In this document: piece after piece, positions 36,945 through 45,675 of the stretch | Numbering within the stretch: the stretch's first letter is position 1 | Layout: every line of letters begins with the position of its first letter | Source: Pedobacter sp. ASV12 | GTDB taxonomy: Bacteria; Bacteroidota; Bacteroidia; Sphingobacteriales; Sphingobacteriaceae | Length of the DNA stretch: 60,785 nucleotides | NCBI RefSeq assembly: GCF_016429155.1 | Contig: NZ_JAELUC010000015.1 | Span: forward strand, 1 to 60,785 | Direction: 5' to 3' | Program-made: the position numbers and the translations under genes | Notes under the pieces: generated by a model | The model's database searches: none | What the model was told of the DNA's origin: nothing | The model's input: the letters and a program-made list of their open reading frames with translations, nothing else

Positions 36945-38189
36945 TTATTCAGTTGCCGAGAACTTGTTCTCTTTATAGTAGCCCTTTTTCAGTTTTTCTG
37001 CCACTTCGCTAAAGGCATCGAGGGTTCTTTGTACGTCTTCCATGGTATGTACGGCGGTCGGAATTAACCTCAGCTCGATCATTCCCTTTGGTATAACCGG
37101 ATAAACTACAATGGAACAGAAAATTCCATAGTTCTCGCGCAAATCCATGGTCAGGGCCGTTGCCTCTAGCAATTCTCCTTTTAAGAACACCGGGGTAACT
37201 ACTGTATTGGTTACACCGATATCAAAACCACGCTCGCGCAGACCTTGCTGCAAGGTAGTAGCCACTTTCCACAGCTTCTCTCTCAACTCTGGATTGTTCT
37301 TTAACAGCTCCAAACGCTTCAGCAAACCGATTACCATGGGCATTGGCAAGGCTTTGGCAAAAGTTTGCGAACGCATGTTATACCTGAAATAGTTGGTCAG
37401 TTCTTCGGTAGAAGCAACAAATGCGCCAATACCTGCCATAGATTTGGCGAAAGTGGCAAAATATACGTCAACGCCTTCGATACAGTTTTGGGCCTCGTGC
37501 GTACCTGCGCCAGTTGGGCCCATGGTACCAAAGCCATGTGCATCATCAATCAGCAAACGGAAATTGAACTCTTTTTTTAAATCGATCAGCTCCTTAAGCT
37601 TGCCTTGCGCGCCCGACATGCCGAAAACGCCTTCGGTAATGACCAAGATACCGCCACCGGTTTGTTCAACCAGTTTACTGGCTCTTTCTAACTGTTTGCG
37701 TGCATCTTCAATATTATTGTGTTTGTACACAAAGCGTTTGCCCATGTGCAGCCTCAAGCCGTCAACGATACAGGCATGCGATTCGCCGTCGTATACGACC
37801 ACATCATTCCTATCCAATAAGGCATCGATAATCGATACCATGCCTTGGTAACCAAAGTTCAACAAAAACGCATCAGGCTTGCCTACGAACGCGGCCAATT
37901 CCTGTTCTAATTGCTCATGGTATTTAGAATTTCCCGACATCATACGGGCGCCCATTGGGTAGGCCATACCAAAATCGATTGCACCTTGCTCGTCGGCCTT
38001 TCTTACTTCTGGGTGGTTAGCCAAGCCCAAATAGTTGTTCAAGCTCCAAACCAAATGTTCTTTTCCCCTGAAATTCATATGAGGTGCAATTTCTCCTTCT
38101 AGTTTTGGGAAAGAAAAATATCCGTGAGACCATTTCTGGTGTTGCCCGATTGGGCCCATCCGCTTCGCTACTTTTTCAAAAATGTCCAA
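36945..38189 (-). CDS. PLP-dependent alpha-oxoamine synthase (KBL/SPT/BioF family)
   Basis: The 414-aa fold-type I enzyme condenses an amino acid with an acyl thioester and releases CO2. The PLP lysine is Lys249 in FATFAKSMAGIG. Asp215 and His218 in LLIDDAHGFG hold the cofactor ring, and MSGNSKYHEQLE is the substrate-side motif. The family covers 2-amino-3-ketobutyrate CoA ligase, serine palmitoyltransferase, 8-amino-7-oxononanoate synthase and the cysteate acyltransferases of sulfonolipid synthesis. The sequence is closest in style to the serine-palmitoyl/KBL branch, so sphingolipid or sulfonolipid synthesis is plausible. Exact substrate cannot be set. It is monocistronic with a clear promoter and terminator. 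Confidence 0.88.
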   Translation of the reverse strand: MDIFEKVAKRMGPIGQHQKWSHGYFSFPKLEGEIAPHMNFRGKEHLVWSLNNYLGLANHPEVRKADEQGAIDFGMAYPMGARMMSGNSKYHEQLEQELAAFVGKPDAFLLNFGYQGMVSIIDALLDRNDVVVYDGESHACIVDGLRLHMGKRFVYKHNNIEDARKQLERASKLVEQTGGGILVITEGVFGMSGAQGKLKELIDLKKEFNFRLLIDDAHGFGTMGPTGAGTHEAQNCIEGVDVYFATFAKSMAGIGAFVASTEELTNYFRYNMRSQTFAKALPMPMVIGLLKRLELLKNNPELREKLWKVATTLQQGLRERGFDIGVTNTVVTPVFLKGELLEATALTMDLRENYGIFCSIVVYPVIPKGMIELRLIPTAVHTMEDVQRTLDAFSEVAEKLKKGYYKENKFSATE

Positions 38190-38231
38190 TGTAATATATT
38201 TTAATGTGATAGAGTTTTTTTATTAATCCGG

Positions 38232-38263
38232 CAAATTTACGCTTAAAATCCCTATTTAACAAC
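38232..38263 (-). promoter_or_regulatory. Promoter of the alpha-oxoamine synthase gene (GTTG-N20-TAAATTTG)
   Basis: On the minus strand GTTG (38260-38263) is followed after 20 nt by TAAATTTG (38232-38239), matching the Bacteroidota -33/-7 arrangement. The ATG is about 43 nt downstream of the -7 element. Confidence 0.6.
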
Positions 38264-38285
38264 GGGTTAAGCTCAATTAAAAAGC

Positions 38286-38320
38286 AAAAAAAAGCCTTAG
38301 CAATAATTATTTGCTAAGGC
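38286..38320 (-). terminator. Terminator after ftsZ, end of the dcw cluster
   Basis: GCCTTAGCAA (38294-38303) and TTGCTAAGGC (38311-38320) form a perfect 10-bp stem with a 7-nt loop, followed on the minus strand by a T8 run. It lies 23 bp after the ftsZ stop. Confidence 0.92.
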
Positions 38321-38343
38321 CGATCTATTATGATTTTGGTCTA

Positions 38344-39993
38344 TTAGTCAACGTTGTCGTGTAGAAAAGAGTTGTTAGGCCTAATTTCGGTTGTTCCGTC
38401 TTCGTCGCTGCTCAAGGTAAACCTTGACACTTGCGATTCTGACGAGTGTTGGATTTGCTGCAACTGCATTTGCTTGCGTTTGTAAGCTGGTTCGTTTTCC
38501 AGCTCCTGCAAACCATTGGTGGTACGCAATTTCATGCTCAGGTCTTTTAACCTTAAGATGCGTTCTTTCGATTTTCTTAATTGCTCTTCAATCGAATCAT
38601 CGTTTTTATGGTCGTCGGCCCCTACTACTGGCTCTGGTTCAACCGGCTCAGGCACAGCAATTTCTTCTTGTTCCAATTGGGCAACCGGTGTTTCGAATAC
38701 GAAATCGGTTTCGGCCAATTTCACTTCGAACTCAAAGCCTGGCTCTTGTGGCTGGGCTTCGGCCATTGGTGCTTTTTCTTCTTCTACCAACTGGTGAACG
38801 ATGGTTACGTCTTCAGCTTCCTTAGCTGCAGTAGGCCTGTTCATGTTAAACAAATCGCCAAACAAATCAGACTGCTTAGGTTCTTCCTGAACTTTTAGCA
38901 CCGGCTCGTCGCTTACCGGAGCAGGTTTAGCCTCGATAAAAGAGTTAACAGGTTCTACAGGCTTTACCAAAGGTGCCTCTTCAGGCGTTAACAGCGAAAT
39001 CTTTTTGATGTTTTGTCTGTCTTTGGCTCTTTGCTCGGTGGTTTGGAAACCCGTGGCAATAATGGTTACCGACAGCTTGTCTTCCAGGTTTTCGTCGATA
39101 CAGTTACCCCAGATCAGATCGGCCGACAAGCCTGCTTTGTCCTGGATGTAGTCTGTAATTACCGTTACCTCGTCCATGGTTACCTCGCGCAGGCCAGAAC
39201 TGATGTTCAACAGGATATATCTTGCGCCTTCAATTTCGTTGTCTTTAAGCAATGGCGAAGCCAAAGCACCTTCTACAGCAGCCAAGGCACGGTTTTCGCC
39301 TTCAGCCGAATGGCTACCCATAATCGATACGCCACTGTCTTTCATTACCGTACGTACATCTTTAAAATCGACGTTGATATAGCCAGGCACGGTAATGATC
39401 TCGGCAATGCCTTTGGCGGCAGTTGTTAAGATATCATCAGCCTGTGCAAAAGCCGAACCCAAGGTTAGGTTGCCGAAGATTTCACGCAGGCGGTCGTTGG
39501 AGATCACCAAGTAAGAATCCACGTATTTCTTGAGTTCTTCCAACCCGTCGTCAGCCTGCATCTTACGGCGCTTGCCCTCGAAGGCGAAAGGTGTAGTAAT
39601 GATGGCTACGGTCAGGATATCAAGTTCTTTGGCCGCCTGGGCAATAATCGGACTGGCACCTGTTCCGGTACCGCCACCCATACCCGCCGTAATGAAAAGC
39701 ATTTTAGTGGTGCTGCCCAGCATGGCTTTGATATCGTCTATGTTTTCGATAGCCGAATTCTTACCCACTTCAGGAATAGAGCCAGCCCCCATGCCTTCGG
39801 TTAAGCTAGAGCCTAACTGTACTTTATTGGGAATGGGACTAAATTCTAAAGCCTGTGCATCAGTATTACAGATAATAAAGTCTACACCCGTAATTCCTTG
39901 ACGGTACATATGGTTTACCGCATTACCTCCACCGCCACCAACACCAATAACTTTGATAATTGACGACTTATCTTTTAACATTTCGAACTTCAT
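38344..39993 (-). CDS. ftsZ: Cell division protein FtsZ
   Basis: The tubulin-like GTPase forms the division ring. It is 549 aa, longer than the roughly 380-400 aa of many bacteria because of a long C-terminal linker. The GTP-binding domain (about 10-200) carries GVGGGGGNAVNHM and the tubulin signature GGGTGTG (106-112). The polymerisation T7 region follows, with DFKDVRTVM. From about residue 330 an acidic, Pro/Glu-rich linker runs to a short C-terminal segment, RPNNSFLHDNVD, the likely FtsA-binding peptide. It is the last gene of the cluster, 129 bp after ftsA. Confidence 0.97.
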   Translation of the reverse strand: MKFEMLKDKSSIIKVIGVGGGGGNAVNHMYRQGITGVDFIICNTDAQALEFSPIPNKVQLGSSLTEGMGAGSIPEVGKNSAIENIDDIKAMLGSTTKMLFITAGMGGGTGTGASPIIAQAAKELDILTVAIITTPFAFEGKRRKMQADDGLEELKKYVDSYLVISNDRLREIFGNLTLGSAFAQADDILTTAAKGIAEIITVPGYINVDFKDVRTVMKDSGVSIMGSHSAEGENRALAAVEGALASPLLKDNEIEGARYILLNISSGLREVTMDEVTVITDYIQDKAGLSADLIWGNCIDENLEDKLSVTIIATGFQTTEQRAKDRQNIKKISLLTPEEAPLVKPVEPVNSFIEAKPAPVSDEPVLKVQEEPKQSDLFGDLFNMNRPTAAKEAEDVTIVHQLVEEEKAPMAEAQPQEPGFEFEVKLAETDFVFETPVAQLEQEEIAVPEPVEPEPVVGADDHKNDDSIEEQLRKSKERILRLKDLSMKLRTTNGLQELENEPAYKRKQMQLQQIQHSSESQVSRFTLSSDEDGTTEIRPNNSFLHDNVD

Positions 39994-40122
39994 ATCGTTA
40001 TGAATCAGTTGTTTAAAAAATTATAATTCTCTGTTCATCGCTTCTGTAATATTAACACTTTTTTAACAGTCGTTTTCCACAACTGTTAACAATGTGGAAA
40101 AATCCCAAATTGTGGAAAAATA

Positions 40123-41478
40123 TTACGGCTTGATGTAGTCTTCGTCGCTCACATTCATGTCGTCTTTGATAAATTCTGTTGTTTTTCTCAACAATTTATC
40201 AAACAAGCCGCCACTGCGTTTGGCTTTTTCCTTGGCAACCGGTTGCTCAACAAAAACGCCCGGCTGTTTCATTTCTTCCAATAATTCTTCGGCTTTTTGA
40301 ATGCCTTTGATCAATAACCCCACACTGGTGGCGTACATTGGGCTCTTCAAATCGTCGTAAATGGTTTTGGGCATTTCTTCGTATTTAGACAAGTGCTCGT
40401 TAGGGTAACCTACACGGCAGTCTAAGCCGGTTACATATTCTACCAGCTGGTTCAAATGCTTCAACAAAGCACCACCACCGGTAATCACTACGCCACCAAT
40501 CAGTTTTTTCTCGTAGCCAGAAGATTTGATTTCGTAGTAAACGTGCTCAACGATTTCTTCCATACGGGCCTGGATAACATACGCTAAGTTTTTTACCGAA
40601 ATTTCTTTAGGCTCCCTGCCACGCAGGCCAGGCACGCAGATGATTTCGTTTTCTTTGTTTTCTTCGGCCAACGCAGAGCCGAAACGGGTTTTTAACAATT
40701 CAGCCTGGTTGCGCATCACCGAACAGCCTTCCCTGATGTCTTCGGTTACGCTGTTGCCACCAAATGGAATCACAGCCGTGTGGCGGATAATGCCTTCGTG
40801 AAAGATGGCGATATCGGTTGTGCCGCCGCCAATATCAACCAGGCAAACGCCGGCTTCTTTTTCTTCGTCGCTCAACACCGACTCCGAGGAAGCCAAAGGC
40901 TCTAAAATAAGCTCTTGGGTTTGCAAACCTGCATTGGTTACGCAGCGCATAATATTTTTAACCGCAGTTACCTGTCCCGAAATGATATGGAAATTGGCTT
41001 CTAGGCGTACACCGGCCATACCAATCGGGTCTTTGATACCTGGTTCGTTATCGATGGTAAACTCTTGTGGCAATACATGGATAATCTCTTCTCCGGGAGG
41101 CATAACCAGCTTGAACATATCGTCAATGAGCTTATCGATATCTTTTTTGCTGATTTCGCTGTTGAGTTCCCTGCGGGTTAAAATACCACGGTGCTGCAAA
41201 CTCTTGATGTGCTGCCCCGCAATACCCACGTTAACCACCCTGATTTCGACATTCGATTGGCTGCTGGCCAGTTCTGTGGCTGCGGCAATGCCCTGTACCG
41301 TTTTTTGGATGTTGGAAACCACGCCACGGGTAACGCCCGCCGATTCGGCTTTGCCAATGCCCAAAACCTCAATTTTATCGTGCTGTGTTCTGCGTCCCAC
41401 AATAGCACAAATTTTCGTTGTACCAATATCTAATCCTACTACGATTGGAGATTGAATGGTAGATTTGTCTTTGCCCAT
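40123..41478 (-). CDS. ftsA: Cell division protein FtsA
   Basis: The 451-aa actin-like protein tethers FtsZ to the membrane. The phosphate 1 motif GLDIGTTKICAIVG starts near residue 15. The 1C SHS2-like domain follows (VRVVNVGIAGQHI), and phosphate 2 is in CLVDIGGGTTDIAIF. The adenosine motif is in GGVVITGGGALLKHL. The C-terminal region has a helical stretch, LFDKLLRKTTEFI, a candidate amphipathic membrane-targeting helix, followed by an acidic tail. It is 25 bp after ftsQ and 129 bp before ftsZ. Confidence 0.96.
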   Translation of the reverse strand: MGKDKSTIQSPIVVGLDIGTTKICAIVGRRTQHDKIEVLGIGKAESAGVTRGVVSNIQKTVQGIAAATELASSQSNVEIRVVNVGIAGQHIKSLQHRGILTRRELNSEISKKDIDKLIDDMFKLVMPPGEEIIHVLPQEFTIDNEPGIKDPIGMAGVRLEANFHIISGQVTAVKNIMRCVTNAGLQTQELILEPLASSESVLSDEEKEAGVCLVDIGGGTTDIAIFHEGIIRHTAVIPFGGNSVTEDIREGCSVMRNQAELLKTRFGSALAEENKENEIICVPGLRGREPKEISVKNLAYVIQARMEEIVEHVYYEIKSSGYEKKLIGGVVITGGGALLKHLNQLVEYVTGLDCRVGYPNEHLSKYEEMPKTIYDDLKSPMYATSVGLLIKGIQKAEELLEEMKQPGVFVEQPVAKEKAKRSGGLFDKLLRKTTEFIKDDMNVSDEDYIKP

Positions 41479-41503
41479 AACTATATAATTTTGTTGAGTT
41501 TAC

Positions 41504-42589
41504 TTATTTATTCTTCTTGGTATCCGTCTTTTCTTTTGTTGCTGCCGGCTTTGGTTTTTCTTTAGCCGCTGTTGTTGCAGCTGTTTTAACCGGTGTCTTT
41601 TCGGCTGGCTTAGTCGCTGCAGGCTTGTTTGTGGCCGCTGCAGCTGGTTTTGGTACTACCGGCTTTGCCGTTGGCGCAGACGAAGCGGCGGCAGCCTTTT
41701 TAATTTCGTCTTGTATACTGCGCTTTATAGCCGAGTCAATCGCTTTGCCAGCCAAGGCTGTACTATCGACCTGCACTGGTTTTGCTTTTTTTACCGCCAA
41801 CGAATCGTACTTTTCGCATACGATTTGATTGGTATACTTGAGGTTGATCGTTTTATAGGCATTCCAGCCTACAGTAGGCATGGCCTGCTTGTAAAATGCC
41901 AAGAGGTTGTTCATCTTGGTTTCGAGCGAATCGGCATTGCCCAAAATAATCCTTTGGTTACCCACACGAGGCACCAATTCTATATCGTGTTTATCATTTA
42001 CAAAGAGCTGCTCGATCTGCGCATCCCACAGGGTATCTTTTTTCATGAACAGGGCGGCCTTGTACAAATCGGCACCCATTGGGGTTAGCAGGGTATCGAC
42101 CTTGCCGCTAAAGCCTTCCAAAATATTGCCCGATGCCACCAAAACATTGGCCGTAAAGTTTGGCGACATTGGCATTTTCAAACCGTTACTGTCAATGTAA
42201 TAATCCTGTCCGCCCGCATTAAGCACTCTTAGCACAGGCTGGCGTTGTTTGATGGCTACCTGCAAAACCCCATCCATATCCACAAAAACCTTGGCAAAGG
42301 CAATGTAAGGGTTGGCTTTTAGGGTTTCTTCTATTTCGTGGATGTTGATTTGTTCGAGATTGCGACCAACCAACTGTCCTTGTCCCTGTTTTAATAAGGC
42401 ATCGATTTCTTCTCTTTCGATAAAGTTATCGGCACCCGGGATCAATATTTCTACCTTCATGCATTTTACCTCGCGTTTTTTGACCGAGATAAAACTCATG
42501 AGCACCACCACCCCTGCCAGGCAAACCAGCCAGGCAAAGCACTTCAATATCATTTTCCAATTCACGCTCCTAAGCATGGCCCAAGACAT
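41504..42589 (-). CDS. ftsQ: Cell division protein FtsQ with an unusual basic tail
   Basis: The 361-aa bitopic membrane protein of the divisome has a cytoplasmic N-terminus, a membrane helix (about 14-33) and a POTRA domain (about 44-115) with VEILIPGADNFIEREEID. A beta domain runs to about residue 270, with YKTINLKYTNQIVCEKYD near its end. From about 297 to 361 the protein is a low-complexity tail of Ala, Lys, Pro and Thr (for example KPVVPKPAAAATNKPAA), which is not part of the usual FtsQ fold. The ATG overlaps murC by 20 bp; a later ATG at 42577 is possible. The family assignment rests on POTRA and position. Confidence 0.9.
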   Translation of the reverse strand: MSWAMLRSVNWKMILKCFAWLVCLAGVVVLMSFISVKKREVKCMKVEILIPGADNFIEREEIDALLKQGQGQLVGRNLEQINIHEIEETLKANPYIAFAKVFVDMDGVLQVAIKQRQPVLRVLNAGGQDYYIDSNGLKMPMSPNFTANVLVASGNILEGFSGKVDTLLTPMGADLYKAALFMKKDTLWDAQIEQLFVNDKHDIELVPRVGNQRIILGNADSLETKMNNLLAFYKQAMPTVGWNAYKTINLKYTNQIVCEKYDSLAVKKAKPVQVDSTALAGKAIDSAIKRSIQDEIKKAAAASSAPTAKPVVPKPAAAATNKPAATKPAEKTPVKTAATTAAKEKPKPAATKEKTDTKKNK

Positions 42590-43922
42590 TTTTTAGTGGT
42601 TCTACCAAGGTATCTATATCGCCTGCACCAACCGTCAAAAGTAGTTCAGGTTTTTTATTCTTTATCGCTTGCACCGCCAAATCTTTTCCACATATTTCTT
42701 TCTGTGGTGCCGTAATTTTATCCAGTAATAATTGCGAATTCACTCCCGCAATAGGCAATTCGCGTGCCGGATAGATTTCCAGCAGCATCACTTCATCGGC
42801 TGTGCTCAAAACTTTTGCAAAATCAGCTGCAAAATCGCGCGTGCGACTAAACAGGTGGGGCTGGAACATCACCGTCAGTTTCTTGTTGGGATGCAGCTGT
42901 CTTACCGCATCAAAACAGGCCCTCAACTCTTCCGGGTGGTGCGCGTAGTCATCTATATACACATGCGAGGCCGTATTGACAATGGTTTCGAACCTGCGTT
43001 TTACGCCTTTAAATGTTCCAACCGCTTTTTTTACTGATTTGGGATGGATGCCCAAACTCAGTGCCACGCCAATAGCCACGGTTGCATTTTCGACATTATG
43101 TTTGCCCGGCATGGCCAAGCTGATGTCTTTTATAGTGGTATAGCCGTCTTCGAAATCGAAAACGAAACTGCCATTTTCTACACGGATGTTGGTGGCCTTG
43201 ATTGCCGCTGCTGCTGTTGCGCCATAGGTAATGCCTGCTAAAGGCAGCCCGTCTTTTACAAACAGCTTTCCATCTTCTTTTAGTTGGTTCGCAAACAGGC
43301 GGAAAGATTCCTGCAGGTGGCTTTCGTCGCCGTAAATATCCAAATGGTCGGCATCCATGGAGGTAATTACCGCTACATCGGGATGCAGGGTAAGGAAAGA
43401 ACGATCGTATTCGTCGGCCTCAACCACCACCACATTGTTTTTGCCAAACAACACATTGCTGTTGTAATTGGTGGTAATGCCTCCCAAGAAAGCGGTACAG
43501 CCAAAACCGGTATCGGTAAGGATATGCGCCACCATTGACGAGGTGGTGGTTTTGCCATGGGTACCCGCCACGGCAATGCAAAACATGCCTTGGCTAATGA
43601 TGCCCAATACTTCCGAGCGTTTCTTTAAATCAAATCCTTTGGCTTTAAAATATTGCAGGATATTCGAATCTTTAGGGATGGCTGGCGTGTAGACTATTAA
43701 AGTATCGTCATGCTTGTCGTGAAAACAAACCGGCACCGCCGATTCTTCATCCAAATAAGAAATCAGGATACCTTCGTGTTCTAAAGCAATGGTAAGACTG
43801 GTACGGGTTTTATCGTAGCCACAAACTACCACGCCACGTTTGGCAAAATAACGGGCAAGCGCACTCATACCGATCCCGCCGATACCTATAAAATACACTC
43901 TGTTGATGTTTGCCAATTCCAT
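42570..43922 (-). CDS. murC: UDP-N-acetylmuramate-L-alanine ligase
   Basis: The 450-aa cytoplasmic Mur ligase adds L-alanine to UDP-MurNAc. The N-terminal Rossmann motif is FIGIGGIGMSALARY (near 11-25). The ATP loop is AGTHGKTTTSS (about 119-129), and the central and C-terminal Mur domains are present (VVVVEADEYDRSF and IDDYAHHPEEL). It overlaps ftsQ by 20 bp. An 89-bp spacer with tandem repeats separates it from murG. Confidence 0.97.
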   Translation of the reverse strand: MELANINRVYFIGIGGIGMSALARYFAKRGVVVCGYDKTRTSLTIALEHEGILISYLDEESAVPVCFHDKHDDTLIVYTPAIPKDSNILQYFKAKGFDLKKRSEVLGIISQGMFCIAVAGTHGKTTTSSMVAHILTDTGFGCTAFLGGITTNYNSNVLFGKNNVVVVEADEYDRSFLTLHPDVAVITSMDADHLDIYGDESHLQESFRLFANQLKEDGKLFVKDGLPLAGITYGATAAAAIKATNIRVENGSFVFDFEDGYTTIKDISLAMPGKHNVENATVAIGVALSLGIHPKSVKKAVGTFKGVKRRFETIVNTASHVYIDDYAHHPEELRACFDAVRQLHPNKKLTVMFQPHLFSRTRDFAADFAKVLSTADEVMLLEIYPARELPIAGVNSQLLLDKITAPQKEICGKDLAVQAIKNKKPELLLTVGAGDIDTLVEPLKNVLGHA

Positions 43923-43975
43923 TTTATTTGTTGGTTGGTTAGTTAGTTTGTTGGGTGTTTGGTCATTTCACCTTC

Positions 43976-44016
43976 AACTTTCTACTTTTAACTTTCTACT
44001 TTTAACTTTTTCTACT
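43976..44016. repeat. Tandem 14-bp repeat between murC and murG
   Basis: AACTTTCTACTTTT occurs at 43976-43989 and 43990-44003, with a degenerate third unit to 44016 that includes the murG stop codon. TTGG/TTAG runs precede it at 43929-43950. Similar CAACTTTCTA strings occur, inverted, in the spacer at 595-640. Confidence 0.8.
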
Positions 44017-45121
44017 CCTTACCCGCCAGTTTTAACACCTCTTCTGCTATAATCGTGTCTGCTTCTGGCAAGGCCATTTTTCCAATATTTTCGCTCAGCG
44101 TTTCGCAACGTGCGCCGTCTTTTAATAGTTTCAAGGCTTCGGCCACCAATATATCCTCAGCCGAGCGATCGTTCACCATAATGGCTGCATCGTTTTTGAC
44201 CAAAGCCAATGCATTTTTAGTTTGGTGATCTTCGGCTACGTTTGGTGATGGCACCAAAATAACCGGCTTCTCAATGAGGCAAAGCTCTGCGATGGTTCCC
44301 GCTCCAGCTCTCGAGATAATCACATCAGCGGCTGCATAAGCCAAATCCATTTTATTCAAAAACTCCAGAATGCATACATTGGGATGATAGGCAGTCGTTA
44401 AGCGTTCTATAATTCCGTTGTAGTAAAACTTGCCGGTTTGCCAAATTACCTGCACATCTTGCGCAATAATTTCTGGCAAGTGTTTTTCGATACTTTTGTT
44501 CAGTGTTCCGGCGCCCAAGCTGCCTCCGGTTACCAAAATGGTTTTCTTTAAGGGGTCGAGCTTCAACAATTCTGCCCCGGCATGGTGCTTGCCTGTTATA
44601 TCAACAATATTTTTTCTTACCGGGTTTCCTGTTTTCAGGATTTTATCGGCTGGAAAGAATTGCTCCATCCCATCAAAAGCCACGCAGATTTTGGCCGCAC
44701 CCTTGCCTAATAGTTTATTGGTGATGCCTGCATAAGAGTTCTGCTCTTGAATGAGGTAAGGTATGTTTTTGAGCTTGGCCGCATACAACAACGGACCAGA
44801 CGCATAGCCCCCCACACCCACTACGGCATCGGGTTTGAAAGCTGCAATCAGTTTCATGGCCTTGCGCACGCTCGAAAGCACTTTAAACGGCAAGGCAAAG
44901 TTTTTTAAAATCGATCCACGCTTAATCCCACTGATATTTAAACCCACAATTTTATATCCGGCTGCAGGCACTTTCTCCATCTCCATTCTTCCCTCTGCAC
45001 CAACAAAAAGGATTTCGCAATTGGGCGAAATGTTTTTAAGCGCATTGGCAATGGCAATGGCGGGGAATATATGCCCGCCTGTGCCACCTCCAGATATGAT
45101 AATTTTTGGGAAATTATTCAT
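44012..45121 (-). CDS. murG: UDP-GlcNAc:lipid I GlcNAc transferase MurG
   Basis: The 369-aa peripheral membrane glycosyltransferase (GT28) makes lipid II. The N-terminal lipid/acceptor side shows SGGGTGGHIFPA, and the second Gly-rich loop is GVGGYASGPLL. The C-terminal donor side contains TGGSLGAGTLN, GAGTIAELC and PSPNVAEDHQTKNA, which contact UDP-GlcNAc. The length is normal. Its order after ftsW is interrupted by the inserted four-helix-bundle gene, leaving 76 bp upstream that holds a GAATGA-type repeat. Confidence 0.96.
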   Translation of the reverse strand: MNNFPKIIISGGGTGGHIFPAIAIANALKNISPNCEILFVGAEGRMEMEKVPAAGYKIVGLNISGIKRGSILKNFALPFKVLSSVRKAMKLIAAFKPDAVVGVGGYASGPLLYAAKLKNIPYLIQEQNSYAGITNKLLGKGAAKICVAFDGMEQFFPADKILKTGNPVRKNIVDITGKHHAGAELLKLDPLKKTILVTGGSLGAGTLNKSIEKHLPEIIAQDVQVIWQTGKFYYNGIIERLTTAYHPNVCILEFLNKMDLAYAAADVIISRAGAGTIAELCLIEKPVILVPSPNVAEDHQTKNALALVKNDAAIMVNDRSAEDILVAEALKLLKDGARCETLSENIGKMALPEADTIIAEEVLKLAGKE

Positions 45122-45133
45122 GCTATGTTTAAT

Positions 45134-45675
45134 TATTGAATGCGTGAGTTTTGAATGATTAAATGTTCATGCAAGCTCAACCCACTACTCTCTATTTTTA
45201 TTTATTACTCACTGTTTTTCTCGCTTTTGCCAATATGGCTAATATTTCATTTGCCTCTTTTAGCAGCCTATTTGCATTTGCATTATTAGCAATATCAGCA
45301 GCTATTAAAATTTCTAACCAAAAAGCAGTTTCATCTGCCTCTTCTATAGTCACACTTAATTTAGAATGAAATTCTGCTTTAGATCTACTTCTGCATGCCG
45401 CTCTATAGTTTGCTCCAACCGATGAAGAAGACCTCATAAATTGGCGTCCTATAATTCTTGATTCCTCTGTTTTGGGCATTACCTGATAAAATTTTATAGC
45501 GTCTAAAACAAATGTTTTTGTCCGAGCCTTCATCACATTAACAAAATCCAATTTTTCGTTATTTTCCATATCCCCACATTTATAATTTATTAATTGACAA
45601 TTCAATCTTGCTATTATTCCATTTTACCATTCACATGCTCTAATTCATTCCTTCAATCATTCAATCATTCTATCA
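45134..45675. mobile_element. Putative IVS-like element carrying a four-helix-bundle gene
   Basis: The segment between murG and ftsW is bounded by imperfect inverted repeats. The left end reads ATTGAATGCGTGAG..GAATGATTAAATG on the plus strand (45135-45165). The right end, read on the minus strand, gives GAATGATTGAATGATTGAAGG followed by AATGAATTAG (45675-45641). The single gene inside encodes a four-helix-bundle protein of the 23S rRNA intervening-sequence type. No transposase or target duplication is visible, so mobility is inferred from the repeats, the foreign position in a conserved operon and the gene type. Confidence 0.4.
45198..45569 (-). CDS. Four-helix-bundle (S23/intervening-sequence type) protein
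   Basis: I start at the ATG at 45569 (123 aa), since the longer frame begins at a TTG within the flanking sequence. The protein matches the 23S rRNA intervening sequence protein/four helix bundle family. It has KARTKTFVLDAIKFYQVMP, then RIIGRQFMRSSSSVGANYRAA, then RSKAEFHSKLSVTIEEADET, and a last helix with LLKEANEILAILAKA. Family members occur in rRNA intervening sequences and as isolated genes, form multimers, and have no established activity. Here the gene interrupts the dcw cluster between ftsW and murG, in the same orientation, and must be co-transcribed with it. Confidence 0.9.
   Translation of the reverse strand: MENNEKLDFVNVMKARTKTFVLDAIKFYQVMPKTEESRIIGRQFMRSSSSVGANYRAACRSRSKAEFHSKLSVTIEEADETAFWLEILIAADIANNANANRLLKEANEILAILAKARKTVSNK

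Noticed and set aside
40805..41455. 216-codon plus-strand frame
   Set aside because: Antisense to ftsA, which shows all its ATP-binding motifs; the Ser/Pro/Thr-rich frame is a codon shadow.
41517..41828. Plus-strand frame opposite the ftsQ tail that looks like a membrane protein
   Set aside because: Its Ala/Val/Gly/Phe-rich composition is the antisense of the Lys/Ala/Pro/Thr repeat codons of FtsQ, and it has no start context or homologous look.
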